The notes under the pieces are model-generated. The model was not told where the DNA came from. It worked only from the letters and a program-made list of their open reading frames with translations, and ran no database searches. A DNA stretch of 64,000 bases from Phormidium tenue FACHB-1050 (GTDB lineage: Bacteria; Cyanobacteriota; Cyanobacteriia; Pseudanabaenales; Pseudanabaenaceae), in assembly GCF_014696925.1 (NCBI RefSeq), contig NZ_JACJQY010000002.1:186001-250000 (forward strand). Reading direction: 5' to 3'. Each line of letters starts with the position of its first letter. Within the stretch, counting starts at the first letter, position 1. Below, in pieces: positions 35,485 through 44,922 of the stretch. A program made the position numbers and the translations under genes.

Positions 35485-38400
35485 TTAATGGAGAATAACT
35501 AAGTCTTGGGGTTTAGGAGGCTGTGCTAAAAGCAGGCGAATTTTATCAGCCAGTTGCTTTAACTTAACAGGCTTGGTTAGATATTCATTAGCCCCTGCTT
35601 TTAGACATCTTTCGCGATCGCCTTCCATCGCTAGCGCAGTCAGGGCAATTATGGGAATCGTCGCAGTTTGAGCATCAACACGAATCAGACTAATCGCCTC
35701 TAGTCCATCCATCTTCGGCATTTGAATATCCATGACGATAATATCGGGGCTTTGATCTTTTGCCCTAGCAACTGCTTCTTCGCCATTTCTGGCGATCGCT
35801 ATACGGTAATTGATTGCAGTCAGATAGGACTTGAATGTTTGGATATTTGCTTCGTTGTCTTCCGCAAGCAAAATAAGTGGCGCGACTTCATTATCAACAT
35901 TTACCTTGATGGGCGATGAACTGCTTGCCACTAGCTCAGGGATGATCGCAGTACTAGACAACTCCATTTCATAGGGCAGAGCTACAGTGAAGCGACTACA
36001 TTCTCCAACTACGCTCTCAGCGATTACCTGACCACCATGAAGTTCAACAATTTGCTTGACTAGAGCAAGTCCTAAACCAGTGCCTTCGTACTGACGGTTG
36101 AGACTGCTACTAACCTGTATAAAGGGCTGGAAGAGACGTTGCAAGTCTTCAGCGGCAATACCAATGCCAGTATCTAATACTTGAAATATGATCAGCGGCA
36201 CATTCATTGTCCTGATCCGTTGCGGAATCACAGCTTCTCCTTGCCATGTATCACCTTGACCGAAGGCGACTAGAAGACTTATATGTCCTTCGCTAGGAGT
36301 AAATTTGACAGCATTGGTGAGCAGATTAATCAACACCTGTCTGATCCGACGCTCTTCGACCATGATATTGTTTACATTCTGGGGAATGCTACAGCCAATT
36401 TGTATTCTCTTTTGAAATGCTAGCTGTTTGACAAATACCAAACTGGAATTACAGAGATTTTGGACTGATACTAATTCAACATTGAGTTCCATCATTCCTG
36501 ATGAGATTTTTGATAGATCGAGAATATCGTTAATCAGGGAGAGGAGATGCGTACCACTTGATTCCACTGTGCCGATCGCACTTAATTGCTTTTCGTTTAG
36601 TGTCCCCAGAAGTTGTTCTTTCAAAACCTCTGATAGTCCTAATATAGAGTTGAGAGGCGTGCGGAGTTCGTGGCTCATGTTGGCAAGAAACTCGTCCTTG
36701 AGCTTAGTAGCTTTAAGGAGTTCATCATTGACTCTGAGTAGTTCTGCTTCAGTTTGTTTGCGGATCAATAAATCAGCTTGAGTCTGCTGATAAAGATCCG
36801 CTTGTTGAACAGCGATCGCTAGTTGAATGGCTATTTGTTTTACGAAATCAATTTCCAGATCTTCCCATGTGCGAGGACTGTCACATTGATGAATGCATAG
36901 CAATCCCCATAATTTATCAGCCTTCAGCAAAGGAACGACTAGGTTAGCCCTTACTTGAAATTGTGACAAGACCTGAATATGGCAATCGCTTAGCCCTGCA
37001 TTGTGAATATCACCAACAGCCTGTATTTTTCCTTGCTCATAGAATTTGGCATATTGCTCTCCAAAACAATGATCGTGGATTTTGACTGTCATCGCCGATA
37101 TAAATTTAGGCAAGACAGATTCGGCTACGAATTCTCCATCATTAAATTTATTGTCAGGATAGAACTCGAAAATACCAACGCGATCCGCCTTCAGAAAGTT
37201 TCTAATTTCCTCCACAGCAGTCTGAAAAATAGTTTGGAGATCAAGAGTCCTCCTTATATTTTGGGTGATTTCTCGGATCACAACTTCTCTTTTTGCTTGC
37301 TTACGAATTAATCTTTCCGCTTGTTTAATTTCCTCAATATCAGTAATTGTGCCGATCGCTCCGATTACTTTGTTTTGATCATCTAGAACTCTCTCCCCGC
37401 GTGATAAAAACCAATGGGGCTTACCATCAGCATTCAGAAGACGATGTTCACAAGAGAACTCCGAAGTCTCTCCTTCTAAATGTATCTGAAATGTATTTCT
37501 AAAAAGTTCGCGATCGTCAGTATGAATATTCGTTAGCCAATCATCAAAAAGAATTGGGTTTTGGCAACTCTCATAGCCAAGCCATTCTCTAACCCCTCGC
37601 TCTAAAACAAATATACCTGTTTGGGTATCCCAATCCCATATCCATACTTTAGCCGCATTAGTGGCTAATTCATAGTGTTGAGCAATCTCTGCATATTTTC
37701 TCTCAGCAATATCCAACTCCAATTGTTTGTAATCTTTTACTTCCGCCAAGACTGAATCTAACGTCGATCCTAAAAAACCAATTTCGTTGTTAGGTAAAAC
37801 TGGCAAAACAAATTTTTCCTGCTTTTCACTATCCGCGATCGCCAACTGAATCTTTGATAAAGGGCTAAGTACTAACTGGCGAATTAACCAACCCATAAAT
37901 AGCAAAATTACTACGCCACTAAATGACATCGCTAAGATCGCCCATAAAGCATTTTTCAACGCTTCATTTTCCAATGCTTGGAGATCCATCGCTACGATCA
38001 CCACGCCACGATATTTATTTGATTGTGATGGCTTTTGGGAAGGATTTTCCCTTAACTTATTAAATACAGTGCTACTAAAAGGCAAAAATTGAACTATGAC
38101 TGGTTTGCCTTCTAAAACAGTATGCATATTTACTGCTATGCCATTACGAGATGCTTGCAGCAAAGAAGGAACAAACGTAGGGTGAATATCTGCATAGTCT
38201 ATATTTGCCAATGTCAGATCTAGCCTACGACTGTGAGCAAGTAAATTACCCTGAGGATCAACTATTGATATCTCTACTACTGCTGGCAGAGTGGCATAGT
38301 TCTGGATAAGCCTTTCTAAGAGAAAGGTTTCATCGTCTTCAATCAACCCTTCACTAGCAAATTCAATCCCCTGAGTAATCGTTCTGGCGCGTTGATGTAT

Positions 38401-38538
38401 TTGCGTATCTAAATTAAATCTGAGAGACGCATAAATAATAGATAAAGCAGTAACTCCTATCACCGCTAGGGATAGACCAAACCCAAGCAGTAGTTGCTTA
38501 GAGATTCTTTGCTTAGGGGATTGAATGAGTTTTTTCAT
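35485..38538 (-). CDS. Membrane hybrid histidine kinase with DXCF-type cyanobacteriochrome GAF and receiver
   Basis: 1017 residues from ATG 38538 (a TTG 24 bases earlier is possible). It has a membrane helix (about 15-37), a periplasmic sensor of about 160 residues, a second helix (about 197-219), HAMP, PAS (about 282-405) and GAF (about 425-575). HisKA follows (FLANMSHELRTPLNS), then HATPase and a C-terminal receiver (IIVMDIQMPKMDG). The GAF has DHCF (cysteine about 491) and SDCHIQVL (cysteine about 519), the two-cysteine signature of DXCF cyanobacteriochromes, which often sense blue/green or teal light. It probably joins a periplasmic input and a light input. The upstream binding-protein gene, 148 bases away on the same strand, may feed the periplasmic domain. 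Confidence 0.87.
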   Translation of the reverse strand: MKKLIQSPKQRISKQLLLGFGLSLAVIGVTALSIIYASLRFNLDTQIHQRARTITQGIEFASEGLIEDDETFLLERLIQNYATLPAVVEISIVDPQGNLLAHSRRLDLTLANIDYADIHPTFVPSLLQASRNGIAVNMHTVLEGKPVIVQFLPFSSTVFNKLRENPSQKPSQSNKYRGVVIVAMDLQALENEALKNALWAILAMSFSGVVILLFMGWLIRQLVLSPLSKIQLAIADSEKQEKFVLPVLPNNEIGFLGSTLDSVLAEVKDYKQLELDIAERKYAEIAQHYELATNAAKVWIWDWDTQTGIFVLERGVREWLGYESCQNPILFDDWLTNIHTDDRELFRNTFQIHLEGETSEFSCEHRLLNADGKPHWFLSRGERVLDDQNKVIGAIGTITDIEEIKQAERLIRKQAKREVVIREITQNIRRTLDLQTIFQTAVEEIRNFLKADRVGIFEFYPDNKFNDGEFVAESVLPKFISAMTVKIHDHCFGEQYAKFYEQGKIQAVGDIHNAGLSDCHIQVLSQFQVRANLVVPLLKADKLWGLLCIHQCDSPRTWEDLEIDFVKQIAIQLAIAVQQADLYQQTQADLLIRKQTEAELLRVNDELLKATKLKDEFLANMSHELRTPLNSILGLSEVLKEQLLGTLNEKQLSAIGTVESSGTHLLSLINDILDLSKISSGMMELNVELVSVQNLCNSSLVFVKQLAFQKRIQIGCSIPQNVNNIMVEERRIRQVLINLLTNAVKFTPSEGHISLLVAFGQGDTWQGEAVIPQRIRTMNVPLIIFQVLDTGIGIAAEDLQRLFQPFIQVSSSLNRQYEGTGLGLALVKQIVELHGGQVIAESVVGECSRFTVALPYEMELSSTAIIPELVASSSSPIKVNVDNEVAPLILLAEDNEANIQTFKSYLTAINYRIAIARNGEEAVARAKDQSPDIIVMDIQMPKMDGLEAISLIRVDAQTATIPIIALTALAMEGDRERCLKAGANEYLTKPVKLKQLADKIRLLLAQPPKPQDLVILH

Positions 38539-38617
38539 GATTATACAAAGCAGATATCTCAAAGATAGACAGAGAATTCGTGCACTTTATGGCAGCTTTC
38601 ATGCCAATGATTTACAG

Positions 38618-38639
38618 GCAAGGGGCTTAAGCCCCTTGC
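38618..38639. repeat. 22-bp perfect palindrome
   Basis: GCAAGGGGCTTAAGCCCC plus TTGC, in the 148-base gap between the binding protein and kinase genes. It may attenuate transcription between them. Confidence 0.5.
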
Positions 38640-38686
38640 TTAGTCAAATTTGGTGAAGCCATCTGTACATCACTTGACCAAAATCG

Positions 38687-39700
38687 TTATGTTTTACGAC
38701 CCTGCCAATTAATACTAGCTTTTTTGACTGGCTCACCATTAATCTCTATATCGTTGCGAATATCTCGACCATGTCGAGGATCTGACAACAATAATTCACG
38801 GGTCTTTTGATAAGCATCTCGTAAGCGACCTCCTTCAAACATGCGCTGATTCATCTCTAGGTCACCTTTTTTCAGCCCTTTGTAGTCTTCAGCAAATGCT
38901 TCGGTTGTCATACCCAGTTGTTTGGCAACTGAGGCAAAGACTTCCTGTGGTTTAGTCTCCACCGCCGCGATCGCATCAAACCAAGTCTCAATAAAACGCA
39001 CTAGCTCATCCTGTTTAGTGGTGATGAGACTAGCTCGGGTTGCTAAACCGTCTATCACCAGACTATCTACATCGGCTGTAGTGTAAATGACCTTACCTCC
39101 CACAGCTTTAGCAGTGCTTTGCATTAAAGGTTCCCATAGGGTAGCTGCACTGATCTCCCCTTTTTTAAGCATGTTTGCCGCACGTTCATTGATCACATCT
39201 AGAACTTCTACTTCTTCTGGTTTTATTTGATTTGCTTGAAGGGCTTCGAGTAAAACCAAATGCGAAACAGTACTGAATTTGGCACTAACTTTTTTGCCTT
39301 TTAAATCTTTTACGGACTTAATGTCGGGACTTGCCGCGATTCCATCGGAGCCAGCAGAAATATCAACAACCATCACAACGACAGGCTTTTCTTCAGAAGA
39401 ATCAACCTGCATTACTTCTGGCAAAGGCACAAAGCTCACATCTTGACTACCACGCATCGTGGCGCGGATGTTATCTTGCTGATTGAGAAATTTAACAAAC
39501 TCTACATCCAAACCATGCTTGCGAAACAGTCCTGCTTCTTTGGCATACAGAGCAATTTGATAACCAGCCCAACTATTTAGCCCTACCTTGAATGGTTTTA
39601 ATGCTCCTGCTTGATTCAAACTACAGCCTTTGATGGCGATCGCTGTTAAGGAAGCTATCAGAATGATGACTACCACTCTAAAAAAATTATTTATTCTCAC
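38687..39700 (-). CDS. Orphan NitT/TauT-type substrate-binding protein
   Basis: 337 residues. It has an N-terminal hydrophobic export segment with a weak lipobox (IKGC), then the NMT1/SsuA-like fold: FKVGLNSWAGYQIALYAKEAG, VSFVPLPEVM, VKDLKGKKVSAKFSTVSHL, AATLWEPLM. No permease or ATPase gene adjoins it; the next gene downstream on the same strand is a membrane hybrid kinase. This arrangement suggests a ligand-binding partner for the kinase's periplasmic domain. It could also serve an importer encoded elsewhere. The ligand is unknown; the WAGY motif is frequent in nitrate, sulfonate and riboflavin-precursor binders. Confidence 0.85.
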   Translation of the reverse strand: MRINNFFRVVVIILIASLTAIAIKGCSLNQAGALKPFKVGLNSWAGYQIALYAKEAGLFRKHGLDVEFVKFLNQQDNIRATMRGSQDVSFVPLPEVMQVDSSEEKPVVVMVVDISAGSDGIAASPDIKSVKDLKGKKVSAKFSTVSHLVLLEALQANQIKPEEVEVLDVINERAANMLKKGEISAATLWEPLMQSTAKAVGGKVIYTTADVDSLVIDGLATRASLITTKQDELVRFIETWFDAIAAVETKPQEVFASVAKQLGMTTEAFAEDYKGLKKGDLEMNQRMFEGGRLRDAYQKTRELLLSDPRHGRDIRNDIEINGEPVKKASINWQGRKT

Positions 39701-40490
39701 GATTTTTTGTTCCTAGCTAAATTTAATAATTTACAAATCTTCTTCTCCCATGGAAACTACGGCTGTGTAATTGTCCAGATCCCTGCCCCCCTCATACTAA
39801 TTAATGATAACAAGGGATGGTTTTTAAAACCTGTTTGAGAAGTATCTTAATCTCGTATATTTTTTTGTTTTTACCCCTCCCTCAAGCCCCCTTGCAAAAG
39901 GAAAAGAATTTTTAGAACAATGAGGAATTTTACTGCTGTAGTTCATTCAATCAGATTCAGCGCTAAGGGCTGAGTTAAGACCCAGTCGCCCTGAGAAATT
40001 GTTGAAAGTGAGGTGACCCACCGCTTTCAAAAGTTTCTCTGTAATACTTAAAGTTTCTACAGCCTGTCATGCAAATTGCCTAAACAAAAAAATGAATGAT
40101 TATTTCTTTTGCAAGTTAATCATTCATTATAAGTTTTATATAGGAATGCATAACCGCGTTTAGGAATTAGCGTCTCCTAAACTATACAAAAGCGCCTAAT
40201 TGAATACGACATATCTACAGAAATTCAACCCCACACTTAACCCGATTTAGTACATAAAATGTAGGTATAAATAAGAAAAGTTATGAAATGGCACTGGTCA
40301 GCTAATCGCAATAGGTACTAAAGTTCCTATTGCACAACAACTAAAAAGACGCAAATACGTCGATCACGCTTAACTTTCCAATGCCAATAGGATCTCTTCT
40401 ATTATAATCATTCAATGTATCCTATTCCCTATCATTACAATAACATAGATAATCACAAAAGATCTACACAATATAGCAATCCTCAATAGT
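39701..40490. other. Long intergenic region with two adjacent stem-loops
   Basis: No open frame with coding features was found. Notable parts are an AGGGC...GCCCT stem at about 39965-39992, a strong stem-loop at 39993-40039 (GAGAAA...TTGAAAG...GGTG-acc-CACC...CTTTCAA...TTTCTC) and an ATGAATGATT/AATCATTCAT inverted repeat at about 40091-40130. The two adjacent stems could be an untranslated RNA or a leader. The remainder is featureless. Confidence 0.5.
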
Positions 40491-40569
40491 TTGAGAGAGT
40501 GCGCCCCGCAGGGGCGCACTCTCTCAAATGCAAATAAAGACAAATGGAGGCGCAAAGCGCCTCCATTTG
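40491..40569. terminator. Tandem hairpin terminators
   Basis: Two stems: TTGAGAGAGTGCGCCCC with complement around GCA (40491-40527), and CAAATGGAGGCGC with complement around AAA (40541-40569). The second touches the stop of the VIT/VWA gene. Confidence 0.7.
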
Positions 40570-40570
40570 C

Positions 40571-43090
40571 CTATAATTTTACGCTTAATGTCAAACGAAT
40601 AGAACCTTTGGCTGTCGATGGCAAAACAACATTTTGTAGCGATCGCTTAATGATCTCCACAAGATTTTTATCTGTCACTGTCGAAGCAACATCATCTAGG
40701 ACAAACCTTGTCAATCGACCATTTTGGACGGGAATCTCTAAAACTACAGTACCTCTGACACCAGCAGGAACATTAATTGACTGCAATTGTTGAGCGATCG
40801 CTTGCTGAGCAGCAACAACATCCATACCTGCAAGCCCCGTAATGCTCACCACTTGAATTTGGGAGACAGGAGCTTGTTTGCTTACCTTCGATGCTTCGCT
40901 AGGACTGTTTACACTATCAACTTCAGTTCTGAGTCTAGTATTAAGCTGATCCATGCCAGTAATAACTGTTCCTTGCATTTTTCCAGAAGTGCTAAAAGAT
41001 TGTCGTGGTAAAGCTGAAGGACTTGGAGCCGCAGGCTTGAGATTTTGATTGTCTGCCATCTCTCCTGAAGTCATGCCAAAATCGACACCTTGAGGCATCT
41101 CTACGGGAACTTGGACTGTCATCTTGCTGCCATCAGGATTGACGCGCACTTCATCACTTACGGCAACAAAGGCTGTGTATTGCGATAGCAAGCGATAGTT
41201 GAGTGCCGTTTGAGTGACTGCATCCACTAGAGATTTGACTTCACCACCAAACATTTGATTCATCAAATCTTTAATGCGAGCGCGTCCCCATAGTTGGGCA
41301 ATACCCAGATTACCGCCGCGATTACTATTGACACCATCAAAGTTTACATCAAGGGTTTGTTCATAACGTTCGCCACCTGCGGCAATACCTGTGATTTTGA
41401 GCTTGCCATTAGCGCGATCGCCCTTTTTGCCAAATAGAACAAGTGGCTGCTCTGCAAATAGATCAGGAGCATTGCTAGGATAGATTTCGGGAGCCGCTCC
41501 ATCGCCTTCCCATTTCACTTGGATATTTGTGAGAACAGGATTATTGATCTGACGGAAGAATTTTTCGGCAACTTCTTGAGTTGGCTCATCTTGACGCACT
41601 ACTCGCGTTGTACCTCGCCCCATTTCCGCAACGCGCTCTAGCAAGTAACGATTGACAGAGCTACCAACACCAAAACTATAAAGACGGTTACCTGGTTTGA
41701 GATTTTTCTGCACTGCCGCGATCACTTCATTATCGTTGCCAATGTATCCATCCGTAATCAAGACCACGCTGCGAATCCGTCCATCTGATGCAGTGGGAAA
41801 TTTCGTCACCGCATTGATGCCATTCATGAGTTCAGTCCCACCGTTCGCATCGACTTGATCGATATAGTTCATCGCTTTCTGGCGATTAGTGGCGTTGTTT
41901 TGTAAGGGATAGCTAGAAAGCTGGCGGGTGGTGTTCGAGAAATCGATAATTGTAAATGTGTCGTTAGGATTCAATCCATTGATAAAGCGACGCATCAGTT
42001 CCCGTGATTTGACAATCGGATCACCTGATTGAGAACCCGATGTGTCCATCAAGAAGACAACATCCTTCGGCACGATTTGGTCAACGCGATAGGCGATCGC
42101 TGGAATCAAATAGGTAGCAAAATGTGAGCCTTGATCGGTATTGGTAGTCAAAATCGTGGGTTCGGTGCGATCACCACTGACTTTGTAGCGCACAATCAAG
42201 TCTTTGTTGGGAATGTTATCGCCAGTCGCTAGTTTAAGCTGGACTGTTTCACTATTATTCTGAACATCAATGCGATGGGAAGTAGAATAAAGATTGCGAA
42301 TGGGAACACCTGCATCAATTTGCAGACTGACAGTAATATCATTACCCGATCGCGTTTCAGGACGCAGGACAGGCGGATTAATCCGTGAGGCATCAGGAAC
42401 TTGGATTGTATTTCCCTTAGCATCGATCGCTTGTCCTGGAATATAGCGAGGGCCTACCACCATCGGAAATACAAATTCATAATCACCCTCCTCAAATTTC
42501 AAGCTTTCGGTATAGCGAATCGTCACCTTGATTTGTTCCCCAGGTTTAATATTCGCCAAAGATTGAGTGAAGATATTATCACGTTCTTGTTCTAGTAGAC
42601 CTGCGGTGCGTCCTTCTTTTCTAGCCCGATCATAGATTTCTTTGGCTTCTTCTCGTTTTTTGATTTCGCCTTTAATCACGCGATCGCCGATCTTAATTTC
42701 CATATCATCCACAGCCGCTTGATCGGGTAATGGAAATACATAGATTGCTTCTAGTGGTTTGTCATAGGGATTCTGAAAAGTTTGGGTGACTTCCACTCGC
42801 GAAATATTGCCTGATATTTGCCCTTTGACATCGGTGTTGGTCAGGGTAAAAGCTTGTTGTTGGCGATCAGGTGTTTGCACATACAGCCCACCGACGGGAC
42901 GATCTTTGGTTGATTCATTGCTAGAACTGCGATCGCTGACTGGTTCTATAACTCCTGATTTAATCATGGAGCTAGGAGTTGACAAAGGTTGATTCATCGG
43001 GTTGGACTGAGCCAATGTGCGGTGGGCAATGACACCTGCAAGGGCGATCGCCAAAGGGACGGCAATGTAGATGGGCTTGATTGATTTCAT
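40571..43090 (-). CDS. VIT and von Willebrand A domain protein with TonB-C-like tail
   Basis: 839 residues. An N-terminal signal anchor (about 7-27) is followed by a VIT domain (about 55-190, VTQTFQNPYDKPLEAIYVFPLP) and a VWA domain (about 345-520). The VWA metal site is FLMDTSGSQSG (DxSxS), with further residues in GGTELMNG and LITDGYIGN. The last 80 residues (VVLEIPVQNGRLTRFVLDD, SLQNVVLPSTAKGSIRL) resemble the TonB C-terminal domain. It is an exported or membrane-anchored protein, probably for adhesion or envelope interaction. No partner gene is adjacent. The C-terminal domain is inferred by pattern only. Confidence 0.86.
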   Translation of the reverse strand: MKSIKPIYIAVPLAIALAGVIAHRTLAQSNPMNQPLSTPSSMIKSGVIEPVSDRSSSNESTKDRPVGGLYVQTPDRQQQAFTLTNTDVKGQISGNISRVEVTQTFQNPYDKPLEAIYVFPLPDQAAVDDMEIKIGDRVIKGEIKKREEAKEIYDRARKEGRTAGLLEQERDNIFTQSLANIKPGEQIKVTIRYTESLKFEEGDYEFVFPMVVGPRYIPGQAIDAKGNTIQVPDASRINPPVLRPETRSGNDITVSLQIDAGVPIRNLYSTSHRIDVQNNSETVQLKLATGDNIPNKDLIVRYKVSGDRTEPTILTTNTDQGSHFATYLIPAIAYRVDQIVPKDVVFLMDTSGSQSGDPIVKSRELMRRFINGLNPNDTFTIIDFSNTTRQLSSYPLQNNATNRQKAMNYIDQVDANGGTELMNGINAVTKFPTASDGRIRSVVLITDGYIGNDNEVIAAVQKNLKPGNRLYSFGVGSSVNRYLLERVAEMGRGTTRVVRQDEPTQEVAEKFFRQINNPVLTNIQVKWEGDGAAPEIYPSNAPDLFAEQPLVLFGKKGDRANGKLKITGIAAGGERYEQTLDVNFDGVNSNRGGNLGIAQLWGRARIKDLMNQMFGGEVKSLVDAVTQTALNYRLLSQYTAFVAVSDEVRVNPDGSKMTVQVPVEMPQGVDFGMTSGEMADNQNLKPAAPSPSALPRQSFSTSGKMQGTVITGMDQLNTRLRTEVDSVNSPSEASKVSKQAPVSQIQVVSITGLAGMDVVAAQQAIAQQLQSINVPAGVRGTVVLEIPVQNGRLTRFVLDDVASTVTDKNLVEIIKRSLQNVVLPSTAKGSIRLTLSVKL

Positions 43091-43260
43091 GGTGATTCGC
43101 TCCTCATTGCCTAATGCATTCTTAAACTCAGCAGTTCGGCAACCTGTTAATGTTTCCTGAGATTGAGTCTCTCATCATTACCAATGGTTAGTTGCTCAGT
43201 TGCAATTTTGGTAACGACAAAAGTCAAAACGGCGACAACAAACTTTTGTTACTCTTTTCC

Positions 43261-43313
43261 AAACCAAGAAATAGCTGTGCGCGGCGAAGTCGCGCACAGC
43301 TATTTCTTGGTTT
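43261..43313. repeat. 23-bp-arm palindrome
   Basis: Arms AAACCAAGAAATAGCTGTGC... and complement around GCGAAGT. It resembles family B stems but is without family B ends. It lies between the VIT/VWA promoter region and the tRNA terminator. Confidence 0.6.
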
Positions 43314-43321
43314 TATATACC

Positions 43322-43356
43322 AAAAAGCGCTTGATTCTAGGCATCAAGCGCTTTTT
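43322..43356 (-). terminator. Terminator of tRNA-Ser
   Basis: Arms AAAAAGCGCTTGAT and ATCAAGCGCTTTTT around 7 bases, starting 10 bases beyond the tRNA 3' end on the minus strand. Confidence 0.8.
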
Positions 43357-43365
43357 AGCTTTTAC

Positions 43366-43451
43366 GGAGAGGGGGAGATTCGAACTCCCGTTAGGTGTGA
43401 CCCTAAATCTGATTTCGAGTCAGACGCATTCAACCACTCTGCCACCTCTCC
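43366..43451 (-). tRNA. trnS-CGA: tRNA-Ser (anticodon CGA)
   Basis: 86-nt class II tRNA. On the minus strand the acceptor stem is GGAGAGG with CCTCTCC, the D-arm is GCAGAGTGGTTGAATGC, the anticodon loop is CTCGAAA (anticodon CGA, reads UCG), a long variable arm is present, and the T-arm has GGAGTTCGAATCTCC. The CCA end is not encoded. Confidence 0.95.
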
Positions 43452-43527
43452 AAATATGTCTTGTAGGTTCTTAGGCTAAGCAAAGCAATTGTTATGATAT
43501 CACGGTATGTGTGCTTTAAAACCAAGA

Positions 43528-43562
43528 AAGTAAAAGGCATCACTTCGTGATGCCTTTTACTT
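43528..43562. terminator. Hairpin terminator of the WD40 gene
   Basis: Arms AAGTAAAAGGCATCAC and GTGATGCCTTTTACTT around TTC; the right arm reaches the stop codon of the minus-strand gene. Confidence 0.75.
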
Positions 43563-44658
43563 ATCGAAACCCTCTGCCCTGTGAAGATTCAGTCCAGAGC
43601 ATTATCTCTCCATCAGCATTAGCGGCGGCTAACTTTTTGCCTAATGGTTGCCATTGCAAAGCCGTAATCTCACCCATTGGCGTTTCTAAAGCCTGTACCC
43701 AATCCTTCGCATCTTTCCAAATTGCAATCCTGCCATTCTCATCGGCAGAAACCAGAATTTCTGATTTAGGCTTGAAAGCAACAAAACCCACAGTGCTGTT
43801 GTGCCCTTTAATCACTTCACCTTCCCAACCCACATTCAGGTCAGCATGTTTTTCCCACACAACTACATCCGAACCGCTAGAGGAAGACAATAGCGGCGAA
43901 GTTTTGCTCGCAGACCAATCAAAGGAGCGAATCTTTCCAGGGAAGCCCTGCATCCGCCAAGGTGAAGCGTCAAAGTCAGAACCTAGCCATTGCATCACCA
44001 CCACCAAATTGTCTAGAGTACTTGCCACCAGATATTCTCCTGCGCGATCCCAAACTAGTTTGGCGGTCGCAGTTGGCATTTCAAATAGAATTGGATCTTC
44101 ATACCAATCTTTTGCTGACCAGACTTTAATTCCACCATCACCACCGACCGTAAGAAACTCGCCACTTGGATGCCATGCGATCGCCAAAACCGTTGACTGC
44201 TCAAAATGCAAAGTCGTGACAATATCCAGAGTCTCCGCGCTCCAAATCTGCACATATTTGCCGAAGCTAAAGGCAAATTCGGGACGAGTGGGATGCCAGA
44301 CGAGATACTCGATCCATGTTTTGCCAAGATCGAGGGTTGCGGCGATCGCAGGTTGCTCTCCATCTAACTTCCATACGCGCACCTTCCCATCCTGTCCCCC
44401 CGATGCTAGCCATTGCCCATCCGCCGAGAATCCCAGACAATCTACCGAAATTTCTGTTGGTGCTTGTAATTCAATCAGTTTTTGCTGGAGATTGTTACCC
44501 GCCTTTGCTTCATCAAATAGAGCTAGCTCTCCTGCGGCGGTAGCGGCGGCGAGATATTTACTATTGGGTGACCATGCGATCGCGGTGATATATTCACTGA
44601 GAGTAATTTGCGATTGGGGTTTGGGGTTAAGGATTAGAGTAGTCTTCGGCTTGGGCAT
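43561..44658 (-). CDS. WD40-repeat protein
   Basis: 365 residues with about seven WD40 blades and nothing else. Examples are ITAIAWSPNSKYLAAATAAG, CLGFSADGQWLASGGQDGKV-RVW, VLAIAWHPSGEFLTVGGDGG-IKVW and VGFVAFKPKSEILVSADENG-RIAIW. It should form a seven-bladed beta-propeller used as a protein-binding platform in the cytoplasm; no catalytic domain or signal peptide is seen. The opposite strand is open over nearly the same length, but this is a shadow of its codon use. Partners are unknown. Confidence 0.9.
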   Translation of the reverse strand: MPKPKTTLILNPKPQSQITLSEYITAIAWSPNSKYLAAATAAGELALFDEAKAGNNLQQKLIELQAPTEISVDCLGFSADGQWLASGGQDGKVRVWKLDGEQPAIAATLDLGKTWIEYLVWHPTRPEFAFSFGKYVQIWSAETLDIVTTLHFEQSTVLAIAWHPSGEFLTVGGDGGIKVWSAKDWYEDPILFEMPTATAKLVWDRAGEYLVASTLDNLVVVMQWLGSDFDASPWRMQGFPGKIRSFDWSASKTSPLLSSSSGSDVVVWEKHADLNVGWEGEVIKGHNSTVGFVAFKPKSEILVSADENGRIAIWKDAKDWVQALETPMGEITALQWQPLGKKLAAANADGEIMLWTESSQGRGFR

Positions 44659-44773
44659 AGTGATTGTTTTTTGTCTGCATATGGATTTTAGCCTAGTGCA
44701 AAGCGCTACCTATCTCCGCGTGTTAGCATAATTTTATGGGTGTTTTCGTTCCTGCTAACCCAGCACCGCTTTA

Positions 44774-44874
44774 TACCAAAATATAAAACGGCGTAGCCGT
44801 TTTATATTTCTAAAACCCTTATTGGGTTTGATTTTTAATCCACAAAAGTGTCGTCACACTTTTGTGGATTGGTA
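44774..44874 (-). repeat. Family A three-hairpin repeat, copy 5 with compensated stem
   Basis: The terminal stem is ATAAAACGGCGTAGCCGTTTTAT instead of ACAAAATGGCTACGCC-type, with changes on both arms that keep pairing. The outer stem is CCACAAAAGTG with its complement. It lies just upstream of glyA. Confidence 0.82.
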
Positions 44875-44922
44875 AATTTAGATCAAATTAATTTCAGACA
44901 ATCAGCACAGAAGCTTAGCAAA

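Noticed and set aside
43547-44731. 394-residue open frame on the + strand opposite the WD40 gene
   Set aside because: It is low in recognisable structure, rich in Ser/Pro/Arg, and mirrors the codon pattern of a clear seven-bladed WD40 protein on the other strand.
44848-44922. Upstream extension of glyA
   Set aside because: It runs through a family A repeat and precedes the normal SHMT start.
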